Assembly (NCBI RefSeq): GCF_018760365.1
Contig: NZ_JAHIAB010000014.1
Span: 1-64,000, forward strand
Origin: Pseudooceanicola endophyticus
Lineage (GTDB): Bacteria; Pseudomonadota; Alphaproteobacteria; Rhodobacterales; Rhodobacteraceae
DNA length: 64,000 nt
Direction of reading: 5' to 3'
Both the position numbers and the translations under genes were made by a program. Numbering within the stretch: position 1 is the stretch's first letter; the number at the start of each line of letters is the position of its first letter. Of the stretch, positions 33,248-41,965 are shown piece by piece. Under the pieces are notes generated by a model. The model did no database searches, was not told the DNA's origin, and saw only the letters and a program-made list of their open reading frames with translations.

Positions 33248-34398
33248 CCCCCTCCATGCTGCTGCGCCAGAACCTGACGCGCAACCTGACGCGCTCGGTC
33301 CTGATGATCCTGTGCATCGGCACGGCCTTCTTCCTTTTCGGGCTGCTGTCGAGCTTCCGCGCCGGTTTCGAGGGCAGCGAGGCGCGGGCCGACCGGCTGG
33401 TCGTCAGTTCCAAGGTGGGTGGCAACGAAACGCTGCCGCTGGCCTATCTTCAGGATCTCAAGGCGATGCCCGGCGTGGCGGCGGTGACCCATATCACCCG
33501 GCTGCGCGCCTATCGCAGCGCCGATCCGCGCGACATCCTTGGCGCCAATGCGGTCGATCCCGAAAGCTATGCCCGCGTCTATGCCGACACCTACCGCTTC
33601 ACCCCGGCGCTGATGCAGGCGCTGGCCGACAACCGTACCGGCGTTCTGGTGGGCCGCTCCCTGGCCGAGCGCGAGGGCTGGAAGACCGGCGATCGCATCT
33701 CGCTCACCAGTTTCGTGCATCCGAATGCCCAGGGCATGAGCTGGGGCTTTTCGGTGGCCGGCATCTTCGACGGCGCGGAGCCCACGGTGGACACCAATTT
33801 CCTGCTGCTGCGTTCGGACTATTTCAACACCGCCCTGGTGCGCGGCAAGGACCAGGTGAACCTGTTCGGCATCCTGCCCGCCCCCGGCACCGATCCCGAT
33901 GCGCTGATCCAGCGGATCGACCAGCGCTTTGCCAATTCCTCGGCCCAGACCCGCACCCAGAGCGAGACCGCCTACATGGGCGCCTTCCTCGAGCAGTTCG
34001 CCGATATCTCGACCATCGTGCAGCTGGTCTCGGCGGTGGCCTTCGCGACGATCCTGCTGATCACCGCCAACACGATGATCTTCGCGATCCGCGAACGCAC
34101 GCGAGAGATCGGCGTGCTGAAGGTTCTGGGCTTTGCCGGGCCCGCCGTCATGGGGCTGGTGCTGGCCGAGACGCTGGTACTGTTCTTGCTCGGGCTCGCG
34201 CTTGGGCTGGGGGCCACCGCCGCGGTGCTGCCACTGCTGGGCGGGGCGCTCTCCAGCATCGTGCCCGAGCTTTACCTGACACCGCGCGCGGTCGCCTCTG
34301 CCGTGGTCATCGCCGCCGTTCTGGCCCTGCTGACCGCCGCCGGGCCCGCCCTCAAAGCCCTGCGCCTGCCCGTCGCTTCCGCCCTGAAACAGAGGTGA
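33238..34398 (+). CDS. ABC exporter permease 1 (FtsX/MacB-type)
   Basis: This 386-aa protein has an N-terminal membrane helix (VLMILCIGTAFFLFGLL), a periplasmic domain of about 220 residues (MacB periplasmic-core-like) and three C-terminal helices (FtsX domain, about 255-375) with ERTREIGVLKVLGF, the coupling segment seen in FtsX permeases. It is followed four bases later by a second, different permease, giving a heterodimeric transporter of the LolCE/DevC type rather than a fused MacB. Confidence 0.85.
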   Translation: MRLTPSMLLRQNLTRNLTRSVLMILCIGTAFFLFGLLSSFRAGFEGSEARADRLVVSSKVGGNETLPLAYLQDLKAMPGVAAVTHITRLRAYRSADPRDILGANAVDPESYARVYADTYRFTPALMQALADNRTGVLVGRSLAEREGWKTGDRISLTSFVHPNAQGMSWGFSVAGIFDGAEPTVDTNFLLLRSDYFNTALVRGKDQVNLFGILPAPGTDPDALIQRIDQRFANSSAQTRTQSETAYMGAFLEQFADISTIVQLVSAVAFATILLITANTMIFAIRERTREIGVLKVLGFAGPAVMGLVLAETLVLFLLGLALGLGATAAVLPLLGGALSSIVPELYLTPRAVASAVVIAAVLALLTAAGPALKALRLPVASALKQR

Positions 34399-34402
34399 GA
34401 TC

Positions 34403-35608
34403 ATGCCCCTCCCGATGACCAGCTTCCTTCGCCAGACCCTGGCCCTGACCCGCTCCAACCTGCGCTCACTGCCCCGGCGCACCGGCATCGCCGCCTCCAT
34501 GGTGCTGTCGGTGGCACTGGTGGTGATCGTTCTGCTGGCCTTCCTGTCGATGGCCCAGGGCTTTCGCAGGACGCTGCAATCCACCGGCGCGCAGGACATC
34601 GCGGTGGTCACCAGCCGGGGGGCCTTCTCGGAAAGCACCAGCCGGCTGTCCACCCGCCAGATCCACATGCTGGAGGCCGCCCCCGGCCTGGCCCGCAAGG
34701 CCGATGGCCGCGCGCTGACCTCGGAGGAATTGCTGGTGCCGGTCGATGCGATCCGTACCAGTGACGGCCAGACCGCCACCCTGTCGATGCGCGGCGTGGC
34801 CCCGGGCGGCATGGCGCTGCACGAGGGGCTGACGCTTTCGCAGGGGCACATGTTCACCCCCGGCAGCGCCGAGATCATCGTCGGCGACCGGCTTGCGGGG
34901 CGTTACCGCGATCTCGGCATCGGCCAGCACATCTCGTTCGGGCATTCGACCTGGACGGTGGTCGGGCATTTCAGCGCCGGTGGCAGCGCCTTCGAGTCCG
35001 AGATCATGGCCGATGCGGGCACCGTGCAGGCCATGTTCGACCGCCCCGGAGATATCCAGAGCATGCGCGCCAAGCTGACCTCGGCCGCCGCCTTCCCCGC
35101 CTTCCGCGACTATGTGGAAACCACCCTCGACATGGGCCTTTCGGCCCGGACCGAGAAGGACTTCTTCGCCGCACAGGCCGGAAATGTCAGCCGGATCATC
35201 CTGTTCCTTGGCTGGCCGCTGGCGGTAATCATGGCCTTCGGCGCCGCCGTCGGCGCGATGACCACGATGCTGAGCTCGGTCTCGGACCGGCTGACCGAGA
35301 TCGCCACGGTGCGCGCCCTGGGCTATGCGCGCGGTCCGGTCTTCCTGGCGACGCTGGCGGAATCGCTGATGCTGACGCTGGTCGGCTGCGCTCTGGGCAG
35401 CGCGCTGGCCTGGGCCTGCCTGAACGGCTTCGGCGCCAGCACCCGCGGCGCCGGCAACACCCAGCTGGCCTTCCAGCTGACCTTCTCGGGGATGATCGTG
35501 GGTCAGGCCGTGGTGCTGGCGCTGCTGATCGGCGTTGCCGGCGGCGGGCTGCCGGCGCTGCGTGCCACCCGCATCCCGCTGCGCATCGCCATGTCGGGCC
35601 GGGGCTGA
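34403..35608 (+). CDS. ABC exporter permease 2 (FtsX/MacB-type)
   Basis: This 401-aa FtsX-type permease has an N-terminal helix (MVLSVALVVIVLLAFLSMA), a large periplasmic domain and three C-terminal helices with the coupling stretch DRLTEIATVRALGYARG. It pairs with permease 1 and the ATPase. The start at 34403 follows GAGGTGAG. The FAD oxidoreductase gene begins three bases after its stop, so export and tailoring genes share one transcript. Confidence 0.85.
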   Translation: MPLPMTSFLRQTLALTRSNLRSLPRRTGIAASMVLSVALVVIVLLAFLSMAQGFRRTLQSTGAQDIAVVTSRGAFSESTSRLSTRQIHMLEAAPGLARKADGRALTSEELLVPVDAIRTSDGQTATLSMRGVAPGGMALHEGLTLSQGHMFTPGSAEIIVGDRLAGRYRDLGIGQHISFGHSTWTVVGHFSAGGSAFESEIMADAGTVQAMFDRPGDIQSMRAKLTSAAAFPAFRDYVETTLDMGLSARTEKDFFAAQAGNVSRIILFLGWPLAVIMAFGAAVGAMTTMLSSVSDRLTEIATVRALGYARGPVFLATLAESLMLTLVGCALGSALAWACLNGFGASTRGAGNTQLAFQLTFSGMIVGQAVVLALLIGVAGGGLPALRATRIPLRIAMSGRG

Positions 35609-35611
35609 GCG

Positions 35612-36958
35612 GTGGCCGGGCGCCTCATCCCCCATCGCGACGCCGCCGCGCCGAAGCCGCAGGCCCTGCGCCATGCCATCGTCATCGGCGCGGGCATTGC
35701 CGGGTTGACGGCGGCCCGTGCCCTGGCGCGGCACATGGACCGGGTGACGCTGATCGAGACCGACCGCCTGGGCAGCGGCGCCGAACCGCGCCGCCGGGTG
35801 CCCCAGGCCGGCCATGTGCACGCGCTGCTTGATGCCGGACGCCAGGCGCTGGAAGCACTGTTCCCCGGCCTGGAGGAGACCGCGCAGGAGCAGGGCGCCG
35901 TGCTGCTGCCGGTCCGTTCGCGCTGGCGCAGCCATGACGGCCACGACTGGAGCGCCCCGCAGGACACCGGGCCCAAGGTGTTGTCGCAAAGCCGTCCGGC
36001 GCTGGAAGCGCTGCTGCGGGCGCGGGTACGGGCCCTGCCGGGCCTCGTGCTGCAGGAGGGCCGCGTTGAGGGTCTGGTCGCCGGGACCTGCCCGCCCGGC
36101 CATGCCCCCCGGATCACCGGCGTCCGGCTGAGTGGCGGCGCCCGGATCGCGGCCGATCTGGTCATCGATGCCACCGGGCGGGCCGGTCGCGGTGCCGACT
36201 GGCTGGCTGCCGCCGGCTTCGACCGGCCCCCCGAAACCCGAAGCGCCCCCCGGGTACGCTATGCCAGCACCCTTTTCACCCGCGCGGACAGGCTGCCCTC
36301 GGCCTGGCTGAAACTGGCCAGCCCGCCGCAGACCCGCGGCGCCGTGCTGGCCCCGATCGAGGGCGGGCGCTGGATCTTCACCCTGACCGACCGGTTCGGC
36401 GCTGCCATGCCCGGGGACGAAGCCGGCCTGCGGGCCGCCATCCTGGCGCTTGGCGACGGGCGCATCGCGGCGCTGCTCTCGTCCGAACGCCTGCTGGCGC
36501 CGATCCGGCATTTCCACATCGACACCGTGCGGCTGCGTGGCTTCGACAGCTGCCCGCCGCCATCGGGCTTCCTGCCCCTGGGCGATGCCATCGCAACCTA
36601 CAATCCCCTGCACGCCCAGGGCATGACCGCCGCGATCCTGCAGGCCAGCGCACTGGAGGAGGCCCTGGCAGGCGATGCGCGCGATGCCATGACCCTGCGG
36701 GAGCGCTACCTGCCCCGTGCCATGGGCATCGCCCGCGCCGCCTGGCGCATCGGCCTGGCGATGGACCTGACCTGGCCGCAGTTCTCGGGTCCCGCCGATC
36801 CCCAGGCCGAGGCGCTGGCCCGCAGCCTGCGCGCCGCCTTCGCCGCCTCGCTCCTGCGACCGCAACTCTGCCCCCCGATCGACCGCCTGCTGCATCTCAA
36901 CGACCTGGAGCTTGCCCCGGAGTTGCACTCCGGTCTCAGGCCCCCGGCGCTTTCCTGA
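35612..36958 (+). CDS. FAD-dependent oxidoreductase/monooxygenase
   Basis: This 448-aa flavoprotein has a Rossmann FAD motif GAGIAGLTAA (26-35), a VPQAGHVHALL block near residue 70 and an IDATGR segment near 190. GFLPLGDAIATYNPLHAQGM near residue 325 is the GD motif binding the FAD ribityl phosphate. The VPQ-HVHALL form is characteristic of a subgroup of FAD monooxygenase-like/reductase enzymes of the geranylgeranyl-reductase clan. It may oxidise, reduce or hydroxylate the cluster product; the reaction is not assignable. It uses a GTG start at 35612, three bases after the permease stop. Confidence 0.8.
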   Translation: MAGRLIPHRDAAAPKPQALRHAIVIGAGIAGLTAARALARHMDRVTLIETDRLGSGAEPRRRVPQAGHVHALLDAGRQALEALFPGLEETAQEQGAVLLPVRSRWRSHDGHDWSAPQDTGPKVLSQSRPALEALLRARVRALPGLVLQEGRVEGLVAGTCPPGHAPRITGVRLSGGARIAADLVIDATGRAGRGADWLAAAGFDRPPETRSAPRVRYASTLFTRADRLPSAWLKLASPPQTRGAVLAPIEGGRWIFTLTDRFGAAMPGDEAGLRAAILALGDGRIAALLSSERLLAPIRHFHIDTVRLRGFDSCPPPSGFLPLGDAIATYNPLHAQGMTAAILQASALEEALAGDARDAMTLRERYLPRAMGIARAAWRIGLAMDLTWPQFSGPADPQAEALARSLRAAFAASLLRPQLCPPIDRLLHLNDLELAPELHSGLRPPALS

Positions 36959-36973
36959 CCCCCGGAGACCGCG

Positions 36974-37996
36974 ATGAACCTCTACACCACCGCCCCCGCC
37001 TCGACCCGCTTCCAGCCCGGCAGCTACCTGGGCGCGGTCCGCGACCTGGCCCGCTGGAGCGAGGCCGCAGGGCTCGACGGTATGCTCATCTACACCGACA
37101 ACAGCCTGGCCGATCCCTGGTGCGTGGCCCAGACGGTCCTGGAAGGCACCCGGAATTTCCGACCGCTGATCGCGGTGCAGCCGCTCTACATGTCGCCCCT
37201 CGCCGCCGCGCGCAAAATCTCGAGCCTGGCGTTCCTTTACGGGCGCCGGGTCGCGCTCAACATGGTGTCGGGGGGCTTTTCCCGCGATCTTGAGCAGCTG
37301 GGCGACACGGCGGATCACGACACCCGTTACGACCGTCTGGTGGAATATACCCAGCTTCTGCAGGCGCTGCTGCGCGGCGGGCCCGTGACCTTCCAGGGCC
37401 GCTGGTACGCGGTGACGAACCTGACCCTGTCGCCGGCCCTACCCGAGGCGCTGATGCCGGAAATCTTCGTCTCGGGCGCTTCCGAGGCCTGTCAGGCGGC
37501 GGCCGTCAGCCTTGGCGCCACCCGGTTCAGCTATACCAGCCCCCCCGCCGATCTGGCGCGCCGGGCCCCGCTGCCCGGCGCCGGACGGCTGGGCCTGCGC
37601 GCCGGCATCATTGCCCGGGAGGACAGCCGCAGCGCCTGGACAGCGGCGCTGACCCGTTTTCCCGAAGACAAGCGCGGCCAGATGGCCCACCGCCTGGCCC
37701 GGCTGAAAAGCCAGTCCCGCTGGCATCGCGACATCTCGGAGCTGGCCGAGGCCCTGCCCGAAGCCCGTGACGGCGCCTACTGGCTGAACCCGATCCGCAA
37801 TTACCGGACCTTCTGTCCCTATTTCGTCGGCAGCCATGGCGAAGTGGCCGATCTGATCTGCGGCTACGACCAGCTGGGCTACACCACGCTGATCCTCGAC
37901 GTGCCCGAAAGCCGCGCCGACCTGGAAGAGGCGGTGCGCGCCGTCCGCCTGGCCCGGACCCTTCCCACCGGGCGCCTTGCCCTGCCCCAGGCCTGA
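36974..37996 (+). CDS. LLM-class (luciferase-like) flavin-dependent monooxygenase
   Basis: This 340-aa TIM-barrel flavin enzyme belongs to the bacterial-luciferase/SsuD superfamily. Evidence is the barrel entry (SEAAGLDGMLIYTDN), the LNMVSGGFSRDLEQLGDTADHD segment typical of SsuD-like enzymes, and the RYDRLVEYTQLLQALL helix. Such proteins use reduced FMN for monooxygenation or N-/C-oxidation and need a flavin reductase, not seen here. Start after CGGAG. It lies between two other redox tailoring genes. Confidence 0.8.
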   Translation: MNLYTTAPASTRFQPGSYLGAVRDLARWSEAAGLDGMLIYTDNSLADPWCVAQTVLEGTRNFRPLIAVQPLYMSPLAAARKISSLAFLYGRRVALNMVSGGFSRDLEQLGDTADHDTRYDRLVEYTQLLQALLRGGPVTFQGRWYAVTNLTLSPALPEALMPEIFVSGASEACQAAAVSLGATRFSYTSPPADLARRAPLPGAGRLGLRAGIIAREDSRSAWTAALTRFPEDKRGQMAHRLARLKSQSRWHRDISELAEALPEARDGAYWLNPIRNYRTFCPYFVGSHGEVADLICGYDQLGYTTLILDVPESRADLEEAVRAVRLARTLPTGRLALPQA

Positions 37997-38006
37997 AAGA
38001 ACCGCG

Positions 38007-39143
38007 ATGTTCCACACCACACTCTTCACCCCCGCCCACGAGGCCCTCAGGGAAGAGGTCTCGGCCTTCCTCGAGGCCGAGATCCTGCCCCACCATGCGG
38101 CGTGGGCCGCCGCCGGCGCCATCCCCCGGGAGGCCTGGCACATGGCCGGGCGCGCCGGGCTGCTGTGCCGAACCCTGCCGCGCGAGATGGGCGGCCACGG
38201 TGGCAGCTTCCTCGAGTCCGTCGTCATCATCGAAGAGCTGGCGCGGTTGCGCATCTCGGGCCTGCTGACCTGCCTGCAAAGCGATATCGTCGCCCCCTTC
38301 CTGCACCGGCTCGGCACCCGCGCCCAGCAGCAGGCCTGGCTGCCGGGCTTTGCCTCCGGCGCGGTGCTGGGGGCTGTCGCGCTGAGCGAACCCCAGGGCG
38401 GCAGCGACCTGGCCGGCCTCCGGACCACCGCCACCCGCCACGGCGAGGGTCTGGTGCTGGACGGGCGCAAGGCCCATATCTCCAACGGCTCGCAGGCCGA
38501 CCTGATGATCGTCGCCGCCCGCCGCCCCGGCGCGGGAGGCGAAAAGGCCATCAGCCTGGTCCTGGTCGAGGCCGAGCGCCCCGGTGTGACCCGCCGCGCG
38601 ATCCCCAAATCCGCCATGCCGGCGCTGAACACCGCCGAGATCGACCTGGACGGCTGCCTGGTGCCTGCCGCAAACCTGTTGGGCGCCGAGGGCACGGGAT
38701 TTCTCTACCTGATGACCTTCCTCGGCATGGAGCGGCTGGTGCTGGCGATCTATGCCCAGGCCTCGAGCGAGCGGATCCTGCGCGAGCTGATCGGCGATTG
38801 CGACGCCCGCGCCCTGCTGGAACACCAGAATACCCGTTTCTCGCTGGCGGATCTCTATGCCGACTGTGCGGTCAACCGCGCCTATCTGGACGGCTGCATC
38901 CGCGCCGCCGATGCCGGGCGCCCCGATCCCAAGGCCGCCTGCGTGGCCAAGCTGAGGACCACAAACACCCTGCGCCAGGCCGCCGCCCTGGGGGTGCAGT
39001 TCCGCGGCGCCGCCGGGATCAGCGGGGCGAGCGGGCAGCGGGCCACGCAGGACATGCTCGACAGTGCGGTGCAGTCGATCTGGGGCGGCACCAGCGAGGT
39101 GATGCGCGACGTCATTGGCCGCAGCCTGGGCAGCGTGCTGTGA
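38007..39143 (+). CDS. Acyl-CoA dehydrogenase family protein
   Basis: This full-length 378-aa acyl-CoA dehydrogenase has an N-terminal helical domain, a mid beta-domain with the flavin/substrate signature GAVALSEPQGGSDLAGL (about 120-136), and a C-terminal bundle ending in IWGGTSEVMRDVIGR. In cluster context it probably desaturates an acyl- or aminoacyl-ACP, as pyrrole-forming dehydrogenases do with prolyl carrier proteins. The GGTSE form of the last motif, without Glu at the MCAD position, is common in the FadE-type branch. It overlaps the transferase start by four bases (GTGA). Confidence 0.85.
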   Translation: MFHTTLFTPAHEALREEVSAFLEAEILPHHAAWAAAGAIPREAWHMAGRAGLLCRTLPREMGGHGGSFLESVVIIEELARLRISGLLTCLQSDIVAPFLHRLGTRAQQQAWLPGFASGAVLGAVALSEPQGGSDLAGLRTTATRHGEGLVLDGRKAHISNGSQADLMIVAARRPGAGGEKAISLVLVEAERPGVTRRAIPKSAMPALNTAEIDLDGCLVPAANLLGAEGTGFLYLMTFLGMERLVLAIYAQASSERILRELIGDCDARALLEHQNTRFSLADLYADCAVNRAYLDGCIRAADAGRPDPKAACVAKLRTTNTLRQAAALGVQFRGAAGISGASGQRATQDMLDSAVQSIWGGTSEVMRDVIGRSLGSVL

Positions 39144-39928
39144 CCGGAGCCGCCACCCCGCCTGTCGATGTGGAGATCTGGGGGGCCGAGGCGCCGGAAC
39201 GGCCCTGTGCCCTGAGCGATCGGCCCGGTCTGCTGTCAGCGGAGGAAGAGGCCCGCGCCGCCGCCCTGTCGGGCCGGGCCGCCCAGTGCTTTCGCCGCAC
39301 CCGGGGCCTGCTGCGGCACGCCCTGGCCCGGCGCCTGGCCGAGCTGCTGCCCGCGGACTTCCCTCCGGGCTTCCCGCCGGGCCGGATTCCCTTCGCCACC
39401 GGGCCCCATGGGCGCCCCGAACTGGCCGGCCCCGCCCGCCGCTCGGGGCTGCACTTCAACCTCAGCCATTCCGGCGACCGGGGCGTCATCGCGCTCTGTA
39501 CCGGGGCCGAGCCCGGCATCGACCTGGAACAGCTGCGCCCCCGCGCCGGGGCCCGCGCCGTGCTGCGCCGGCTGATGGCCCCGCAAGAGGCCGCGCATCT
39601 GCTGCCCCAGGACGGCCCCGCCTTCGAGGAGGGCTTTCACCGGCTCTGGGTCTGCAAGGAGGCGGTGATCAAGGCCACCGGAGAGGGGCTGAGCCGGTCG
39701 CTGGCCTCTTTCGTCGTCGATCCGGACCTGCCACGCCTGTTGCACGCCCCGCCGGGCCACTGGCACCTGGCCTGGCTGCCCGCCCCCCGGGGTTATCGCT
39801 GCGCCCTCGCGCTGCGCCGGGAACACCCCTTTGCGCCGGCCGGGATACGCATCCGTTTCCCCAGTGCGACAAAGGTCCAAGCGATTGAGACAAAAGACCT
39901 CCTAAATGGAACAGAATGTTGTGTATAG
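39140..39928 (+). CDS. Sfp-type 4'-phosphopantetheinyl transferase
   Basis: This 262-aa enzyme is predicted to attach phosphopantetheine from CoA to the serine of the cluster's three carrier proteins. Conserved blocks are FNLSHSGDRGVIAL, GIDLEQLRPR (Mg-binding Asp/Glu) and FHRLWVCKEAVIKATGEGL (the W-x-KE-x-x-K motif). The start is GTG at 39140, overlapping the dehydrogenase stop. The final 25 residues run into an AT-richer tail that is not part of the fold. Its presence supports dedicated carrier-protein chemistry in the cluster. Confidence 0.9.
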   Translation: MTGAATPPVDVEIWGAEAPERPCALSDRPGLLSAEEEARAAALSGRAAQCFRRTRGLLRHALARRLAELLPADFPPGFPPGRIPFATGPHGRPELAGPARRSGLHFNLSHSGDRGVIALCTGAEPGIDLEQLRPRAGARAVLRRLMAPQEAAHLLPQDGPAFEEGFHRLWVCKEAVIKATGEGLSRSLASFVVDPDLPRLLHAPPGHWHLAWLPAPRGYRCALALRREHPFAPAGIRIRFPSATKVQAIETKDLLNGTECCV

Positions 39929-40043
39929 TGAAGGTGCCGTCTGACTCGGCGCTTTTCCGCCCGGGCAATTCCTGCGGGGTCCGCCCCCTCCGTTGCGCCC
40001 CGGGCCCCCTGTATTTCGAAGGCTCCCAATTCCGGAGGCACAC

Positions 40044-41210
40044 GTGCTTTTATTCCCCCTGCCATTCCTGACCGGCTTCTTTCTAATCCTGGTCATGATC
40101 CGGCTGGCCCTGTCGATCGGGCGCAGCGTGCCGCCCCTGGTGCTGATCACCGCCGGCTTCTATGCGCTGCAATCCATCCTGCTGGGCATTCACTGGGGGT
40201 TCCATTCCCTGCCGCCGATCCTGCTGGCCTCGTTCTCCAACGTGCTGCCGATGCTGACCTGGCTGACCCTGAACGAACTTTCCGGGCGCTCCGGGCGTGG
40301 TCAGCAACTGGCGGTGCTGGCCGCCATCGTACTGGTGGTGGGGGCCGTGATCACCTGTTTCCAGGCCGATCTGTCCCATGCCGTCGATGTCATCGAAATC
40401 TCGGTCTACGCCCTGTGCGGCGCGCATCTGCTGTGGCTGGGCTGGGCGCGCAAGCTGGAATGGAACGAGATGCGCCCCCTCGATCTGGCGCTGCCGACGC
40501 AGCGCGCCTTCTTCCTGGCCGGGATGCTGCTACTGCTTTCGGCGGGGGTGGACGTGATGGTGGCCGTCGACATCAGGATCAATGACAGCCGCATGTCCTC
40601 GGCGGTGGTGGGCTATGCCAACCTGGCGCTGCTGATCATCCTGATCACCCTGTTCTTCCGCTTCGACGGCGCCGGACGCGATCCGGCGGGGGATCCGGCC
40701 CCCCTGCGCGCATCCCTGCCGTCCCATGGCCAGGCGACCATGCAGCAGGTCGCAACCCGCCCCGCGCCGCCGCCCGTCCCGCCCTCGGCAGACCTTGGCC
40801 CCTCCCCGGAAGAGATCCTCGACCGGCTTGATGCCGCCATGCGCGAAGATCACCTCTATCGCAACGAAAGCCTCTCGCTCAGCCAGATTGCCCGGCACAT
40901 CAAGGTGCCCTCGCGCCAGGTTTCCGGCGCGGTCAATTCCCTGCGGGCGATGAACGTGCCGCAATATGTCAACACCTTCCGTATCCACGACGCCTGCCGG
41001 ATGCTGGAAGAGACCGAGACCCCGGTCACCGAGATCGTCTTTGCCGTGGGCTTTACCACCAAGTCCAACTTCAACCGGGAATTCCAGCGGGTGACCGGCC
41101 TCAATCCCAGCGGCTGGCGGGCCCGGTCGCGCTCGGCCCCGGCACCCAGCCCGGGCGGCGGACGTGGCGCGGCGTTATTGCAGGCCGCCCCGGCCGACCA
41201 CGGCGCCTGA
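40044..41210 (+). CDS. Membrane-anchored AraC-family regulator
   Basis: This 388-aa protein has about seven hydrophobic segments in residues 1-205, then a Pro-rich linker and a C-terminal AraC double helix-turn-helix (about 275-365: LSLSQIARHIKVPSRQVSGAVN, then TEIVFAVGFTTKSNFNREFQRV, then GLNPSGWR). The arrangement suggests a membrane sensor tied directly to a DNA-binding domain. I place the start at GTG 40044 because GGAGG precedes it by five bases and the first membrane segment starts there; the frame is open from 39993 (TTG). Lying next to the cluster, it is the best candidate for its pathway regulator, perhaps acting at the ATGCAGGA repeats; this is inferred. Confidence 0.8.
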   Translation: MLLFPLPFLTGFFLILVMIRLALSIGRSVPPLVLITAGFYALQSILLGIHWGFHSLPPILLASFSNVLPMLTWLTLNELSGRSGRGQQLAVLAAIVLVVGAVITCFQADLSHAVDVIEISVYALCGAHLLWLGWARKLEWNEMRPLDLALPTQRAFFLAGMLLLLSAGVDVMVAVDIRINDSRMSSAVVGYANLALLIILITLFFRFDGAGRDPAGDPAPLRASLPSHGQATMQQVATRPAPPPVPPSADLGPSPEEILDRLDAAMREDHLYRNESLSLSQIARHIKVPSRQVSGAVNSLRAMNVPQYVNTFRIHDACRMLEETETPVTEIVFAVGFTTKSNFNREFQRVTGLNPSGWRARSRSAPAPSPGGGRGAALLQAAPADHGA

Positions 41211-41346
41211 GCGCGACCGGGCCGCGGCACCGCCCGATCAGGGGGCCAAACGTGATCCGGGACGTCCGCAAACGCGTTTCGGGTCGCGCGGCATCGGCCC
41301 GAAGGCGCATCTGGAGGCAAGTCGCAACCTTTCAGGAGCCTTCAAG

Positions 41347-41913
41347 ATGCGCTTCCACATCCGCCTTTCCCCCCGCCCGCTTCTGGCCCTGGCGCTGACC
41401 CTGGCCAGCCTTCAGCCCGCCCTGGCCGGCACCACCCGCCAGACGACCACCCTTCCGGACACGATCCGCAAGGTGCGGCTGGCCGGTGACGGCACCGCGC
41501 TGGCGCTCAGCACCGGCAGCGGGCGCGCCCTTGACGTCTCGGCCGAGGACAGCTTCGGCTGCCAGTTGACCGCCAGCCTCCGGCAGGAGGGCGACACGCT
41601 GGAGATCACCGTCAGCAAGGGCGGCCTGCGCCTGGGCTTCTGGTGCGATCCCGATGTCACTGTGGTCATGCCCGAGAACATGGATCTTGATATCGCGCTG
41701 CAAGACCTGGCGGCGGATCTGGGCGGCGATTTCTCGGATGTGAGCATCACCTCCGCGAATTCGGTGGTGAATTTCGACGGCAGCGCCGCGCATTTTTCCC
41801 TGAGCGGCAAGCGCGCGGCGGTGAAGCTGAACTTTGCCCCCGACATGGCCCGAGACGCGGTCAAGCTGGACGTGAAATCGCTGCTCTCCCAGGTCAGCTT
41901 CAAGGGCGCCTGA
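41347..41913 (+). CDS. Secreted protein of unknown function (DUF4097-like pattern)
   Basis: This 188-aa protein has a Sec signal peptide (basic start, LLALALTLASLQPALA, cleavage near residue 27). The mature part is beta-rich with alternating short hydrophobic repeats (VTVVMPENMDLDIALQDLAADL), like putative-adhesin DUF4097 beta-helix proteins; similarity is only by pattern. Start after AGGAG. It follows the AraC gene by 136 bases and ends at a weak GC hairpin. It may be co-transcribed with the regulator, but a link to the cluster is not shown. Confidence 0.55.
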   Translation: MRFHIRLSPRPLLALALTLASLQPALAGTTRQTTTLPDTIRKVRLAGDGTALALSTGSGRALDVSAEDSFGCQLTASLRQEGDTLEITVSKGGLRLGFWCDPDVTVVMPENMDLDIALQDLAADLGGDFSDVSITSANSVVNFDGSAAHFSLSGKRAAVKLNFAPDMARDAVKLDVKSLLSQVSFKGA

Positions 41914-41919
41914 GAGGCA

Positions 41920-41940
41920 GCGCCCCGGGCATGGGGGCGC
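41920..41940 (+). terminator. GC hairpin after the secreted-protein gene
   Basis: GCGCCCC (41920-41926) pairs with GGGGCGC (41934-41940) around a 7-nt loop, just after the stop at 41913 and before the convergent DUF3237 stop. There is no T run, so it is a weak candidate. Confidence 0.35.
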
Positions 41941-41965
41941 CCCGGGGACACCTGCGGGCCCGGGG

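Noticed and set aside
34466-37318. 950-codon open frame on the minus strand across the permease and FAD oxidoreductase genes
   Set aside because: It is antisense to well-supported genes, has Gly/Gln/Arg/His-rich composition typical of high-GC mirror frames, and matches no family.
39070-39130. Possible loss of the catalytic Glu in the 38007 acyl-CoA dehydrogenase (GGTSE form)
   Set aside because: This form is normal for many FadE-type dehydrogenases, so it is not evidence of inactivity.
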